Part shown: positions 12,497 to 23,336 of the stretch, one piece after another
Layout of the letters: every line of letters begins with the position of its first letter
Position numbering within the stretch: the first letter of the stretch is position 1
From: Micropterix aruncella
Lineage: Eukaryota; Arthropoda; Insecta; Lepidoptera; Micropterigidae
Reading direction: 5' to 3'
Length of the DNA stretch: 64,000 nt
Assembly: GCA_944548615.1 (NCBI GenBank)
Contig: OX155965.1
Location: forward strand, 16,636,995-16,700,994
Notes under the pieces: generated by a model
What the model saw: only the letters and a program-made list of their open reading frames with translations
The model's database searches: none
What the model was told of the DNA's origin: nothing
Program-made: the position numbers and the translations under genes

Positions 12497-13069
12497 CTAT
12501 GGAAGAAAAGTAATAATAACATTACATACTCCACTTCTGGATGGAACAGCGCTTTGAACATGTTATTTTGTATGTATCCACGCGTTTATATCTTACGGAG
12601 TCGAATTATGGGGCTGCGCGGCTGACCATGATCGCAACATTTTCATACAGAAACGGGTTATGCACGTAATCGTTGTTCGCCTTGACAATTTAACGAGGAA
12701 ACATTTTTGCGAATTACGAATATAACGGTTACCTCATATGCATATGAGCTCGTATGAAAATCTCACACCTGTATCAAAATATTATTCAATATTCATTGCA
12801 ACAAAATATTTCTTGGTTTACCGATTATGCTCTCCGATTTAATCGGTAAACCAAGAAACGGCGAGACGGGACGCTAAATAAATGAACTATTAAGATGGAT
12901 TTTATGGTAAAAATTGCTTATCGGTGCAGGTGTGTGCAGCCTTTACAGTACCTATATAGCTGTCATCGTTGGTAGAATATTTATCGGCAGTCAAAATTGG
13001 TACAGAAATAGACTAAACCTATGCAGCACTATAATACGAGTCTTTACAGAGCTTATTGTTAATGTTTTT
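12497..13069. other. Intronic sequence, no gene
   Basis: Apart from the hairpin at 12809-12858 and a CTCATATGCATATGAG palindrome near 12733, no feature is recognised. Confidence 0.5.
12809..12858. repeat. Perfect 19-bp hairpin
   Basis: TTTCTTGGTTTACCGATTA at 12809-12827 and its exact complement at 12840-12858 surround a 12-base spacer. It lies about 310 bp from the LIM exon, inside the intron. It could be a relic of inverted element ends or an RNA hairpin. Confidence 0.85.
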
Positions 13070-13390
13070 CTCATGGACAACTTTACCAGACCTTTTCGCG
13101 TGTCACGTCAAGACAAGATTTTTGGCATCAGGAGCTAACACAGACAATATAGTATACAGAAAATTTTTATAAAACCACCACTGGAAAATCAAAGGAAATA
13201 TTAGAATATTGACAAAATAGCTCACTTAATAAGTTTAGCAATTAATTAGTTCGTCTCCCTTAATTAAAATATGTTAAATTTTTACCAGATTATCGAACAA
13301 ATTTTGTTTGACTTTGTAACCACATCACAAACAATAACTTTAAAACCCTCCCCGTGCGAAGCCGGGGAAGGCAGAGTATGTGCCTATGAA
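13070..13390 (+). repeat. Dispersed repeat family B, copy 1
   Basis: This copy aligns by eye with 31960-32285 over about 320 bp, sharing GTGTCACGTCAAGAC, a TATACAGA block, CACAAACAATAA and a TTTAAAACC...GTGC end. The end CCCCGTGCGAAGCCGGGG resembles the 3' ends of some lepidopteran Helitrons. It is non-coding. Confidence 0.65.
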
Positions 13391-13467
13391 AACAACATCA
13401 GAAACGATATACAGGCTGAGTTTCAACTTACTGGAACCCTTAAATTTGGTAAATCTGTAATGCTGGG

Positions 13468-14934
13468 TTGGGTCCTCACCCATGTAATTGCTGTTTTTTA
13501 CACTGGCCATTTTGAACTTGGATAACTTGAGGTTGAATTGGAATTTCAAATTTATTTATATAGAAGACCATATTATTTTTTTACGAATCAGCTGTTTATT
13601 TGTCTTTCCCTCGATTGTTTTTGCTTAAAAATTGCTCTTTTGTGCAACTATGGTAAAGTTGTAATTTAAAATATGAGATCCTGTGCCGGTGTTTTCTATT
13701 ACAGTTTCTTACAGTCTGGATGTACAGTTACCGTAAATGTGTACCGTCAAGAACTGCAATCAATGATTGAGTAGATCGTGATTAAATAACCGAGTCTGGT
13801 AAATCGCTCACAGCCACTGCTTCTATATGATAACGTCAATGTAACCACAGATATATATATTGCAAACAGTGGCAAAAGTTGCAGGAGTTACAGCTGGAGA
13901 CTCTTGATCACACTTGATACATATCTTGTTTCAATAGAGTTTCGTTTGTTTTCAGAATTTAGATAACTTTTTACACGGAAAAAAAATCAAATTTGAGGAG
14001 TCGACGAAAAACGCCTTCAAAGCTTTCATTGTTTCACAGAAGAGGAATTAAGCAACTCTCATTGAAATGACAAATCTGCATAGATAATGAGGATCAATAT
14101 TTCTATTTATTAAATACTAGCTGACCCGTGCCCACTTCGTTGGGGGGTAAAACTTTTTACTTGTGTTGAAATTATGAGTGTGGTTTGGTTAATACTGAGT
14201 GCTATGATTTATTTCCTGACTGCCAAAAGAAGGGTTATATTTTTACTGCATATGTATGTATGTATTTGCATGCCAATTTGACTATATTACCGTTATTTGT
14301 GAGTGTCTCCTTGTGAGTGCCTTATTTGTGAGTGTCTTATCTCTTTAACCATCTATGCAGTAAAAGTGAAATTATATGCAGTAAAAGGGAAAAGTCTTTT
14401 GTTTTAAACACTTGAGACGATAAATTTACTTATTTTGATATGAATTCATAATTGTTGATAATATGACCAATAAACATGACCTAACGATTTAAATTATTTT
14501 TTTGATATAAAAAACTACTTTTTGTGACTTGAATATAAAATTTAGACATATGCTATCGCTGACTTTTTTGTAGGCATTATCAAGCTCTATTAAGCACTTC
14601 TCTAGAACTTAATCATATGCCTCTCATCGTTAAAGCAGCGTTAGTTAGAAACGTTTTCGTTCGACCGTTTTTTCTCCGAGTTATTTGCAAATCTGACTAC
14701 CACGAAAAAGTCTTTTAATTTGTCGAATTAATATATAGCCTATGACACTCACAAAAAACGTGGCTTTCTATTGGTAAAAGAATTTTCAAAATCGGTTTAG
14801 CAGATCCAGAGATTACTTCCTACAACGTTACAAAATTTACCTCTTTATAATATTAGTATATATATATTTTTCATACAAAAATGTTGGCCCGTAATTTCCT
14901 TTATAGAACAGCAACGTCATAGGTAAGGACCTAA
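13468..14934 (+). mobile_element. Mariner copy 2, split by a Helitron
   Basis: The TIRs TTGGGTCCTCACCCATG (13468) and CATAGGTAAGGACCTAA (ending 14934) match those of the copy at 8717-9446, as does the interior. It includes a decayed C-terminal transposase segment and the AGTCGACGAAAAACGCC stretch. The Helitron at 14117-14862 interrupts it; without that insert the length is about 720 bp, nearly equal to the other copy. Confidence 0.8.
14117..14862 (-). mobile_element. Non-autonomous Helitron, copy 1
   Basis: On the minus strand it ends 3' in GGGCACGGGTCAGCTAG and begins near TATACTAATATTATAAAGAGG, with the terminal TC apparently mutated. The 3' CTAG is followed by T, as expected for insertion between A and T. 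It is non-coding and contains short direct repeats (TGTGAGTGTCTTAT type). The same family is at 36218-36956 and 50809-51655. Confidence 0.85.
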
Positions 14935-15350
14935 TATTAAAAGTTGCATTTTTGTTCGGACTGATAGACTGGGGTTCAGGAGAAACTACATAACTCTGAA
15001 GACTTGAAGGTTTTTTCATGTTATAAATAGCGTTATGACAATATTTTCTAATAAAGAGAAAAATATAAAAAATAATCCATGCGTAATCGAAACGACCGAG
15101 TTCCTTTAATTCCACTTCGGTATTGGTCCGGAAAGGCAATATTAAAAGACTTTTTCTCTCGTCGCTCGGATGAGTCCGAAATCAGACTCCAGAGCCACGG
15201 GCATGATTTGCTGCCTGATAACATTAAATTAGGGACTTCGTCGGGACTCTTTTTAATAATAGAAGGCCTTCAATCGCGATCGAGTCGCGGCGGTCGGTAC
15301 CGCAACAAAATTGCGATTCCCCAAATGAGTGGGAGGGAAAATCCAATTAT
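14935..15350. other. No gene recognised
   Basis: It contains a GC-richer stretch at 15100-15300 with one 107-codon plus-strand frame that I do not recognise and do not support as a gene. Confidence 0.45.
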
Positions 15351-15523
15351 AAAGGCGCGAACACATGCCGTGCACATTATCGGACGTAAGTCGCGGACGT
15401 GACCTTGAGGCTTCAGACGTCCGATAGAGATCCTCAAGCTGCGTCCCAAACGACTGTGCATACTATCAGTCGCGTCCGTAAGCGGCGACTAACGGACGAG
15501 TCCGATAATATGTTTGCCCCTTT
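15351..15523. mobile_element. Short MITE
   Basis: The ends AAAGGCGCGAACACATG and, inverted, AAAGGGGCAAACATATT are similar, and both continue inward to ATTATCGGAC. It is 173 bp long and non-coding. A target duplication is not clear. Confidence 0.5.
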
Positions 15524-15945
15524 AAGCAAGATTCCCATTGATGATCCAGTAGCTGAGCCACAAAGGTAACAACACACTGCAATAAAACTAACGAAGCACA
15601 GAAATAGTAAAGTAAGATATCTGATGACTTGCAGGAAAAATGTTAAAAGTCCAATGTACTTTTAATTAATTTTAATAAGTACCACACTTATTAAAAATAT
15701 CAATTCAAAATATACAGATTTTTTATAATTTTATATTCACAATGGACTACTTAAATTTGTTTTATTTGAACCTTATTTTTAAACGAGTTTTTTTAAAATT
15801 TCATTTTATAGAAAATTTATTTAGTGATTTTGTAACATGATTTAGGAATATTGCTTTTATTTTTATATTTATACTCTTTGATTATTATTTTTTTAATTTT
15901 CTTTGCAAGATTTTTCGACCTCCCCACTCCCCCATTTCAACAGAC
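15524..15945. other. AT-rich, no gene
   Basis: Very AT-rich DNA without a recognisable feature. Confidence 0.5.
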
Positions 15946-16320
15946 GTAATCAGCGGCTTGACCCCCCCCCCTCAAGATTACGTAATCAATCGAATTTGTG
16001 GAAAATGTGAAGAATCGTGAACCCAGTGTTTGTATAGTTTTTGAAGACGGTAAGTGGAAAAAAAACATTTTAGAATACATTTTAAAAGGTACTTTATTAA
16101 TTCAAATTGATCACAAAATCTCAAACTCTTTGGTTAATTTTACAGATCTCAATCTTCAGACCGCAGTGGTTGCAAAGAATGCATTTAAAAATTCACAATG
16201 TGCAGGTTTATACAACAAAAAATATGCGATGCGGTGACCAGAGTTGATTACGTAATCAGGACGGGCACCCCTTTCCTTGCACACGTAATCAAGCGTAAGC
16301 CGCAGCTCTAACCCCGCCGC
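15946..16320. repeat. Element bounded by inverted GATTACGTAATC repeats, with a 79-codon frame
   Basis: ACGTAATC motifs occur at 15950, 15980, 16240 and 16284, two of them as the full palindrome GATTACGTAATC, and GCGGCTTGACC on the left has a degenerate inverted counterpart on the right (AAGCGTAAGCCGC). Between them a plus-strand frame (15998-16237) has plausible composition, including VCIVFEDGKWKKNILEYILK, but matches no family I know. It could be a MITE or a piece of an unrecognised element. Confidence 0.4.
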
Positions 16321-16401
16321 TCAAAATAAAAGTATTTTATTAATCGTTTAAAAGATATAAACCGCAGTTGGGATTTTTTGCCACTAAAACTAAAAATCCC
16401 A

Positions 16402-17357
16402 TTTCCCTTTCTAACTGGGGGTTAATGGGCCCTCGCTGAGTTGGCCACGAAGACCCATTCTGTTCAGGGTTGGTCACACTCACGGGTCAACACCTATCCG
16501 ACGGCCTCCACGCATGAAGTACGAGCCTGGGTAGGACTCTGGCCTTATGGTCAGTTTCCCTTGGGAATCAACCTTCTTGCGCTCCTGGACGGTCTGCGCA
16601 CCGTGCGGCGTGGGCCAATCGACTGTGCACTCTGACTAACAGTCGGGGGAGTCTGGAAACTGTACTGTTTCCTATAGAGCGGGGTGGTTGCGGACCTTAC
16701 GGCGACTGCTCTTGAAATGACCATCGGCAATCCGATCCTGGGTGAACAGCCGGGCAAAGGACGCTGTGGTCCGCGATAGATTCGGTAAACACCGTTTCAC
16801 CGCTTCGTACGGGAGAGGACGGCGCAAGCGACCTGGAACTCGTAACCAATCGAGAGGCCGGAGTAATCTGGTCACAATTGGAAGTAAGGGCGCGAGTGTT
16901 GGCCAGCCGGGTAACATTCCTGGCTATCTCGCGGTTAAAGCGTTGGTTTTTTTTCGTTTATACTCTTTATTGTGAAATGTCACAATGGGCGGGTTTATTA
17001 TCATATGACAATCTCTTACAACCAACCCTACTATGGCGTTATATATGTATGTGTGCGTGTAACATGTCTGTAAGTATATGTCTTGTTATTGCATTCGATC
17101 GACAGAATTGAAAATGCAATTCCGTTAATTTGATCCCAACGGAAAATGGTGACCCAGCCGGGAATCGAACTCGAAACCTTACAATGTATTACCTTACAAT
17201 GGTATCTTACGGGCTCGTGGCGTAGCTAGACGGTGGATTGTTTTGTCCCCAAGTCTTCTGCGCTCACTTCCAGGGAGATAGAACGACTAATCGTTAAAAC
17301 TACCTGAGGTGACGGGCTCGCCCGCTGTAGTCGACAACCCAAGTTCCCTTCCTAACT
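16402..17357 (+). mobile_element. Family A copy b, interrupted by a SINE
   Basis: The sense strand is plus. It starts at GGGGGTTAATGGGCCC and ends in ACGGGCTCGCCCGCTGTAG. Flanking direct repeats TTTCCCTTTCTAACT (16402-16416) and GTTCCCTTCCTAACT (17343-17357) agree at 13 of 15 bases. Without the nested SINE at about 16949-17205, its length is close to 667 bp, the same as copies a and h. Confidence 0.85.
16949..17205 (-). mobile_element. tRNA-derived SINE nested in family A
   Basis: On the minus strand it carries the T-arm half of a tRNA-like head (plus strand AGCCGGGAATCGAACTCGA) and then the same body as the SINE at 47503-47765. It ends in ACAATCTCTTACAACC-type and GGGCGGGTTTATT-type tail motifs (plus-strand reading). 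The first part of the head is truncated. Confidence 0.8.
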
Positions 17358-17999
17358 CATATCAAAGAATATACCTACTGCTATAGAACCGAAAATATAC
17401 ATACATGCGAACCACGATATTAAAATCTCCTATTTTTGCGAGGAGACACGCTGATTCAATCATTCCTATCAATCAACAATGAAAGCTCAATTTGGGACCA
17501 ATTGACATTTCCTAAATCATCGCTCCGATTCCGTCTGTTTGTATTGTTGGCTAAGTCACCGCTTGGGGAAATACCCATCGCTTTGAGGAAAATATCTCTT
17601 TTATTTTTCCTCCGCGTAGAGGGGTGAAGGCTGGCGATTACGGATATAATCTCATAAGTTCGCGGAACTTACCGCGCGTATCACTTTCGATGTTCAACTT
17701 AGCCAACTTCATACCGCATGAGCCTATAGGTACATACGATCTTTAGAGAATCGCAAAAATAGGTTAGATTTGGCAGTGTCTGAAATAGTAGCTTTATGTA
17801 AGTTATTCGAAGGTGTTCGAAACAAACCCCATTTCCCCATGTGTGTTCGAAACAAACCCTATGTGTGTGACGAGAAGATACATATATTGCCATACTTATC
17901 CTGGTTTCCAGAACACACCTGTTAATTATTGGTTCATCCAATCTAACCAAAATCAAACTAATCTAATATAATAAAAATCAAATAATTCCAAAATCAAAA
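17358..17999. other. No gene recognised
   Basis: It has a short duplication (GTGTTCGAAACAAACCC at about 17812 and 17846). Nothing else is supported. Confidence 0.5.
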
Positions 18000-18425
18000 T
18001 AAATTCATATTCATATTCATATTCATTTTATTAGTATACTGGTATAGAAGTCAGATACAGATTAGCAAACATTCATACATATTAGCAAACAAACATTTTT
18101 TTATCGTAAAGAAAAGATAAAAATAAACTAAACAAAACGAACAAAAAAAAAACAAGAATAATGTAAAAAGAGGAAATACAAGACAAAATGCAAAGAGATC
18201 ATTAAACACTTTAGCTACCAAAGCATTTAAGACTTCACTCGAGTAATATTCCTCCAGTGAGTAAAACGCCTTATCTGTGAGGTACCTCTTAAGGCGTCTC
18301 TTAAACACGTCAAGAGATTGCGCCTGCCTAATGTGCTCGCTGAGTTTGTTGTAAACCGCTGGGCCGGCGATATAAGCTAGCCTCTCCGACTTGGATAATG
18401 CATGACTTACCGAACGTAGCATTCT
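18000..18425 (-). pseudogene. LINE C-terminus with (ATGAAT)n 3' tail
   Basis: The minus-strand frame starting near 18422 reads SHALSKSERLAYIAGPAVYN, then a VFKRRLKRYLTDKAFYS block. This is a CR1/jockey-type LINE C-terminal pattern (GP..YN.L ... FK..LK.YL..KAFY). It is followed by an A-rich 3' UTR and a terminal microsatellite that reads ATTCATATTCATATTCAT on the plus strand at 18004-18026. It is strongly 5'-truncated. Confidence 0.75.
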
Positions 18426-18559
18426 ACGGGATATAAAATCTTAAAAATACTATCCACCAAATAATCACGATACAAATTTATAAACAAACGAAAAAACAAT
18501 AATAATAATATAATTATCGAGTAATTATTTTAAGATAAAAATAAAATATGACATCTAAA

Positions 18560-20250
18560 CATCTTCCTTCAATAATAAACTATATATAAAATTAAAAAAA
18601 AATAATAATAAAATAAATAAATAATATAGTGGTCATCAAATAATGCAATTGATTTCGATCGCAATGCCATTCTCAACCGATTCCATACAACCACAGAATA
18701 ATATAGAGAAAACGCACTGGAAATGTGTAAGTTGTGATTGGGTATTATAGCAAGTTGTTCGCGTTCCCGTGTTGAATGGACATGCTGGTTACGGGACCAC
18801 GTCATAATCGAGTAAAGATATCGCATCTGTTTATTGCGTACTACCTTGAGTACAAGGGTCGCAAGATGGAGATGCATTATTTTGTTCATATTTAGCATGG
18901 AAGCTTTCGTAAGGAATGGTGACACGTGATGACGTATAGGAATCCTAAAGCAAAATCTTGCGCAGGCATTTTGAAGTAGCTGAAGTCTCCGCTCATTCTT
19001 CCTATATAGACAGGGGCCGTACACACAGTCGCCATAGTCCATTGTAGACAATATAAGAGCATTTTTACAATATAGGAGCATATACTTTAGAAGAGTCAGC
19101 AAAAAATATTCAAAATGTACACCTATTTAAGACAACAATAAAAAAAATGGCTCCTTTACGATGTAGGTCGTGCAAAGACTGAAATGGAAATGCTTCATAC
19201 AATATTTTAAAATATGTGTGTATGTAGTGTATGAGTATGCGTGTCTATCATATATGTATGTATGTATGTTTGAATGTGTATATGTGTATGTAACTAACCC
19301 GTTATATATTAATATTACCCGTAAAATAACCCGTTATATATTTGTATTAATATGTTTACTATTTTATGTCATTATCTTAGTGTTAGTATCTAAAGTAGTC
19401 TATTATTCAAATAACGACAGTACTACTCAAAAAACAAAGGCAGTATATTTCGTATGCCCAGATACAGGCTGTTTGGTCTAGATAAATAAAATACAAACGG
19501 AGCTGCCATGGAATTCACCGACCAAAAATCGGGCCCATCATATATAATTATTATACTTCTGGGAGGTGAAGGGTGGATTCCGGACTTACGACCGGCGGTG
19601 GTAGGTTTAGGACAGCTGTCTTGCCACATGTGAGCGTTCACCTTACCACCCATTCACTCCCCCTTCGAAGCCAGGGTATTCGTCTAGAATGATCGTATGG
19701 GTTGTGTTCATTTCCTATTGCCTATATAAACAGTTACAAATTATATCCGTACGATCACACTATTAACTCTCTACCAGTAAAAATAATAATAAATAAATAA
19801 ATAAATAAATAAAATTTACAAGCAGTATTCTGATTCTGAGGCTGAGGTACTCCCGAATTCTGTATGAGACCTTTAGACGTGAGAAATCCCACCCAACGCT
19901 TTTGCTGACATGTTCCTCAAATCGTAATTTTCCATCAAATAGAATGCCCAGATTTTTGTAGTAGTGACCAGTGATATTGGTGAACTGTACACCATAATTG
20001 GAAGAGAGCCATAGTTGTCAATTTTAGTCCTACCCTGTTTTGACCCAATAATCCTAAAACGTGATTTCGAAGGGTTGATTTGTAGCCATGTTTATTGGAC
20101 CAAGCGAATACTCTTCCAAGATCGGCATTAAGCAAGAAAAGTGGCGAGGAGAATATTTAAATATCGTGAACAAGCTACGCATTACACCGAGTTCGTCTAC
20201 GACCATTTTATGAAAAACATAATTTATTAAATGGGCTACTCGCGGCATTC
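18560..20250 (-). pseudogene. LINE reverse transcriptase C-terminal half, split by an insertion
   Basis: From 20250 down to 19821 the minus strand encodes, with frameshifts, a palm/thumb region: NADLGRVFAWSNKHG, then in another frame GKLRFEEHVSKSVGWDFSRL, ending at YRIREYLSLRIRILL. The protein resumes below 19072 with NALILSTMDYGDCVYGPC, RRLQLLQNACARFC and WNRLRMALRS, typical of the C-terminal domain of jockey/CR1 LINEs. The gap of about 750 bp (19073-19820) is a plus-strand insertion. Frameshifts and loss of the N-terminal half make it a pseudogene. Confidence 0.8.
19073..19820 (+). mobile_element. Retroposon with (AAAT)n tail inserted in the LINE
   Basis: It is bounded by TTTACAA repeats at about 19066-19072 and 19821-19827, where the interrupted LINE frame stops and resumes. 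It ends on the plus strand in AATAAATAAATAAATAAA, a tail type common in LINE-mobilised elements. No coding sequence is recognised inside. Confidence 0.55.
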
Positions 20251-20294
20251 GTAAAAGTATGTTATGTTATGTTATATTATCTATATATTAATTT

Positions 20295-20735
20295 GAAACG
20301 TGTTTTTTTCTGTAACCGCCATATTGAGAGAACAGCTAGGTGTAAAAATTTAGTTGAGAAGTCTAAAAAAAGCCCTCGCTCTGTGGATGTGTCATCCAAT
20401 AAGAAAAATTAAAAAAGTCACCAAAAGAGAAAAATATATTTTATTTTACGTATTTTGCCTGTAATTGATAAATTGAGTAAATGGCTAGGTGAAAAAAAAT
20501 GGTTGAGGTGTTTAAGAAAAGATCTCGTTTTGTAGATGTGTCATCAAATGAGAAAAATAGAAAAGTCATCAAAAGAGAAAAATATTTTTCTTAACGTATA
20601 TTGCCTGTAATCGATAAATTGAGATAACGGCTACGTGTAAAAATTTGGTTGAGGTGTCTAAAAAAAGTTCTCCGTCTGTAGATATATCATAAAAAGAGAA
20701 AAATAAAAAAAGTCATCAAAAAAATATAATATAGT
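20295..20735 (+). repeat. Three tandem ~147-bp units
   Basis: A TCATC(A) ... GAGAAAAAT block recurs at 20392, 20541 and 20687, spacings of 149 and 146 bp. Each is preceded by a GTAATTGATAAATTGAG / GGCTAGGTGTAAAAATT-like block. The units are diverged but clear. Confidence 0.85.
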
Positions 20736-20754
20736 GCTATCTGCTGGATTTCTG

Positions 20755-20992
20755 GGGTGGGTTGGGGCGGGGAGGGGGGGGGGGGGGTAGAAGGGGAGAA
20801 AGAGATAGAGAGAGGAAGAGTTAGAGGAAAGTTGGAAAGGGGGTCAGGAACAGGGGGGTTGGGGGAGAGGGTGGAGAGAGTGGAGAGAGGGAGGGTTGGA
20901 GGGGAAGGTTGGGAGGAGGGGGCAGAGGGGGTCGGAGAGGGGGGGGAGGGCGAAGGGGGGGGGGGGGGTTAGAGGGTTTGGCTCGCGAGGGC
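20755..20992 (+). repeat. G-rich low-complexity block, G-quadruplex potential
   Basis: About 240 bp almost wholly of G with A and T on the plus strand, with many runs of three or more G and one of 14. The Gly/Glu/Arg-rich frame through it is not a gene. Confidence 0.95.
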
Positions 20993-21137
20993 GATTGTCT
21001 GCTTGCCGGGAAAGTCTAGGCGTGACACAACCGCCTAGATATTTTTTTACTCAATATAGTTAAAAATAAATTTTAGAGATTTCAACCATTTAACCGCCAT
21101 CTAGCGTAGTATGTTGCTAAAGTAAGCTGAATCGACG

Positions 21138-21480
21138 CGAAACTTTTTGTTTACTTTCTGTCGCACGTCATGTCGCGTACGCGTCGCTCTTCGATTGTTG
21201 CTGCCCGTTTTCTCCAAGATCTTGCTGACTTTCCTGATCGTAGATCAAATGAGCAAGGCACCGCAGCGTATTCGAATTAATCCAAAGAAATATTATTTGT
21301 ACAAATAAAAGAAGTATGTTTTCGTTTATTTTTGAAACATTACCTACTGTTAATAAACTGACCGTAGATCTCGACGGGTTTCAGATTGTTACTCTTTATT
21401 TTGAAAGTTCAAAATAAACGGGTTTATTGTCTTAGGACAATCTCTTACAACCAAGTAGATATACTTTAAATGTTCTAAGA
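21138..21480 (-). repeat. Repeat family E, left copy of an inverted pair
   Basis: This copy aligns with the reverse complement of 25995-26345 over about 345 bp at high similarity (for example TCGATTGTTGCTG, GATCGTAGATCAA and CCAAAGAAATATTA). Within it, 21395-21455 carries the tail module also present in the SINE. Confidence 0.8.
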
Positions 21481-22608
21481 TAAGGGGTTTATAATAAGAA
21501 TAACTAAGTCAAGAATATAAAGCAATGTGGATTTTAGCTTCTACCTCACCAATCCTAATCTCCAGACCTGTCACCGAGTGACTTTTTCCTGTTTCAACAA
21601 CTAAAGAAAAACTTGCGTGGTTTGCATTACGACAGCAATGGTTTGTTGCCGTAACAACAGGCGTGGTTTGAAAGGTGTGAGAAAACTTTCTTCTTTGATG
21701 GAATCCGACACCTCACCAATCAAAGTACTAAGTGCATTGCAATGCAGGAAAACTACGTCAAAGAATGAGTATGTAATATTAAAAGTTTATTACCTACAAG
21801 TAGGTTAGGCTTAGAATAAATTGAACGCCCCATGTACATCGGCATGTCACTAGGAATAAAACCCATTACCTACAAACGATCATACCACGTACGCCCAGGT
21901 TCCAGGAGACTAGACTCCACATAGGACTTAAACTTTTTAATAAATTGCCTGATAAATTAAGGGCGGTTAAAAATATTGATATTTTCATTCATTTCTATAA
22001 TAAACGATTTCTTTAGGTGTATCTACTTAAAATCAACATTAATAACGACATTTTCGAATACTTCGAAAACAAAACGGTACTTACCTTTAAAATTAATGTA
22101 CAAAGTTTTAATGGTTAATTATTATATACTAAACTTTTCTATTAATTGGAATAATTTGGAAGTAATTTACTTTAGAAAGAAACCTTTGTTAAATTGAGTA
22201 ACTAATTTAATATTAATTTAATATAGCAGGTCATTCCTACACAATTGGGAAATTGTAATAGAAATAAATACTCTGTATTCTCATGTCATCTAATATGTAA
22301 TCAAATTACACACACAATTCATAAGTGCGATAGTAGGTGCTGGTCCACGACAGTCATAACGAAAACACTTCCAAAAACTAGGGATATTGTTCGTTTATGC
22401 AAATTTTGCTAAAGTAACTCTTTGCAAATTTAACCGCTATAAACGCTCGGTATCCCACTAGGAAGTTCATCGGCATGACATGAATATCTTGACCAAGCCC
22501 AGGCCACTGGCCTATATGTAGAGTTAAACTTTTTATTATCTTGCCTGATCAATTAACTGAAGATAATAAAAAATACGAAATTTTAAAAGCTGAATTAGAT
22601 CATACTAA
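21481..22608. other. No gene recognised
   Basis: AT-rich intronic DNA. A 73-codon frame at 21976 has no recognisable feature. Confidence 0.5.
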
Positions 22609-23336
22609 ATGGTGGTGAACAGTTTCGTGCAGCTTGGGCCACAAGATCCATTTTGTTCTCGGATCGGCTCAACTCACGATTCAGCTCCTATTTGCAGAAG
22701 CCTCCTTGAGTGGAAGGCTACTCCGGCTAAGGCTCCCGTTTCTCAGGTCTCAGAGTTGGTGGACCGGTTTCTCCCGGCGGGATTGCATCCCGGCGCCACT
22801 GGACGGTTTGCGCACCGGTCGGCGAAGCCAATCGGTTATGCATTCTGACTAATTGCTGAAGGGGTCTGGAGACTATGGAATTACACTGTTTCCTAAGCAG
22901 CGGAGGTGGATGTTTCACCTGATGTCATGCCACTCTTGAAATGACCTTGGGCCACTCGATCCCGTGTGGCACTACGGGCAAAGAACGCCCAGGTCCGCGA
23001 TAAATTCAAACTGAATTACCGCTGTAATACAACAAGTAGAGGTTTTGTTAGCGACTTCGGACCGGTAACCAGTCGGGAGGAGGGAGGTATCCTGAAGGTT
23101 AATTCCAGACGGAGATATCCTGCCAAAACTGGTAGTTAGGGGGTGCGGCTGCCCGCTGGATACCTTTCCCGGTGCCTCGCCGTAAGGCGTCGGTCTTTAA
23201 CGGGTGCTGGTGAACTAGACAGTAGATTGTCTTGTCCCCAAGTCTTCTACGCTCATCCCACGGCTGAAAGAATGATCTATATAGTTGTACCAGCCTGGGG
23301 TGACGGGTTTGCCCGTTGAAGTCGATACCGCCATTC
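22609..23336 (+). mobile_element. Family A copy c (subtype 2)
   Basis: Sense strand plus, ending in ACGGGTTTGCCCGTTGAAGTC. It starts with TGGTGGTGAACAGTTTCGTG, a 5' end shared with copies f and i but different from copies a, b and h. Flanks AGATCATACTAAATG and GGATCACACCTAATG look like a decayed target duplication. Confidence 0.8.

Larger units (their letters stand above)
20275..21040 (+). repeat. Repeat family D, copy 1 (tandem units plus G-rich block)
   Basis: This region has three ~147-bp tandem units, a strongly G-rich block and a terminal GCCGGGAAAGTC...GTGACACAA motif. The same order (AT-rich part, G-rich block, then that motif) recurs at 40265-41400, so the pieces seem to be one dispersed element. 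Confidence 0.65.

Noticed and set aside
17640..17700. Donor-like GCGCGGTAAGTTCC on the minus strand
   Set aside because: No open exon with an acceptor could be built upstream of it.
20757..20972. Gly/Glu/Arg-rich protein on the plus strand
   Set aside because: It comes from the G-rich low-complexity block.
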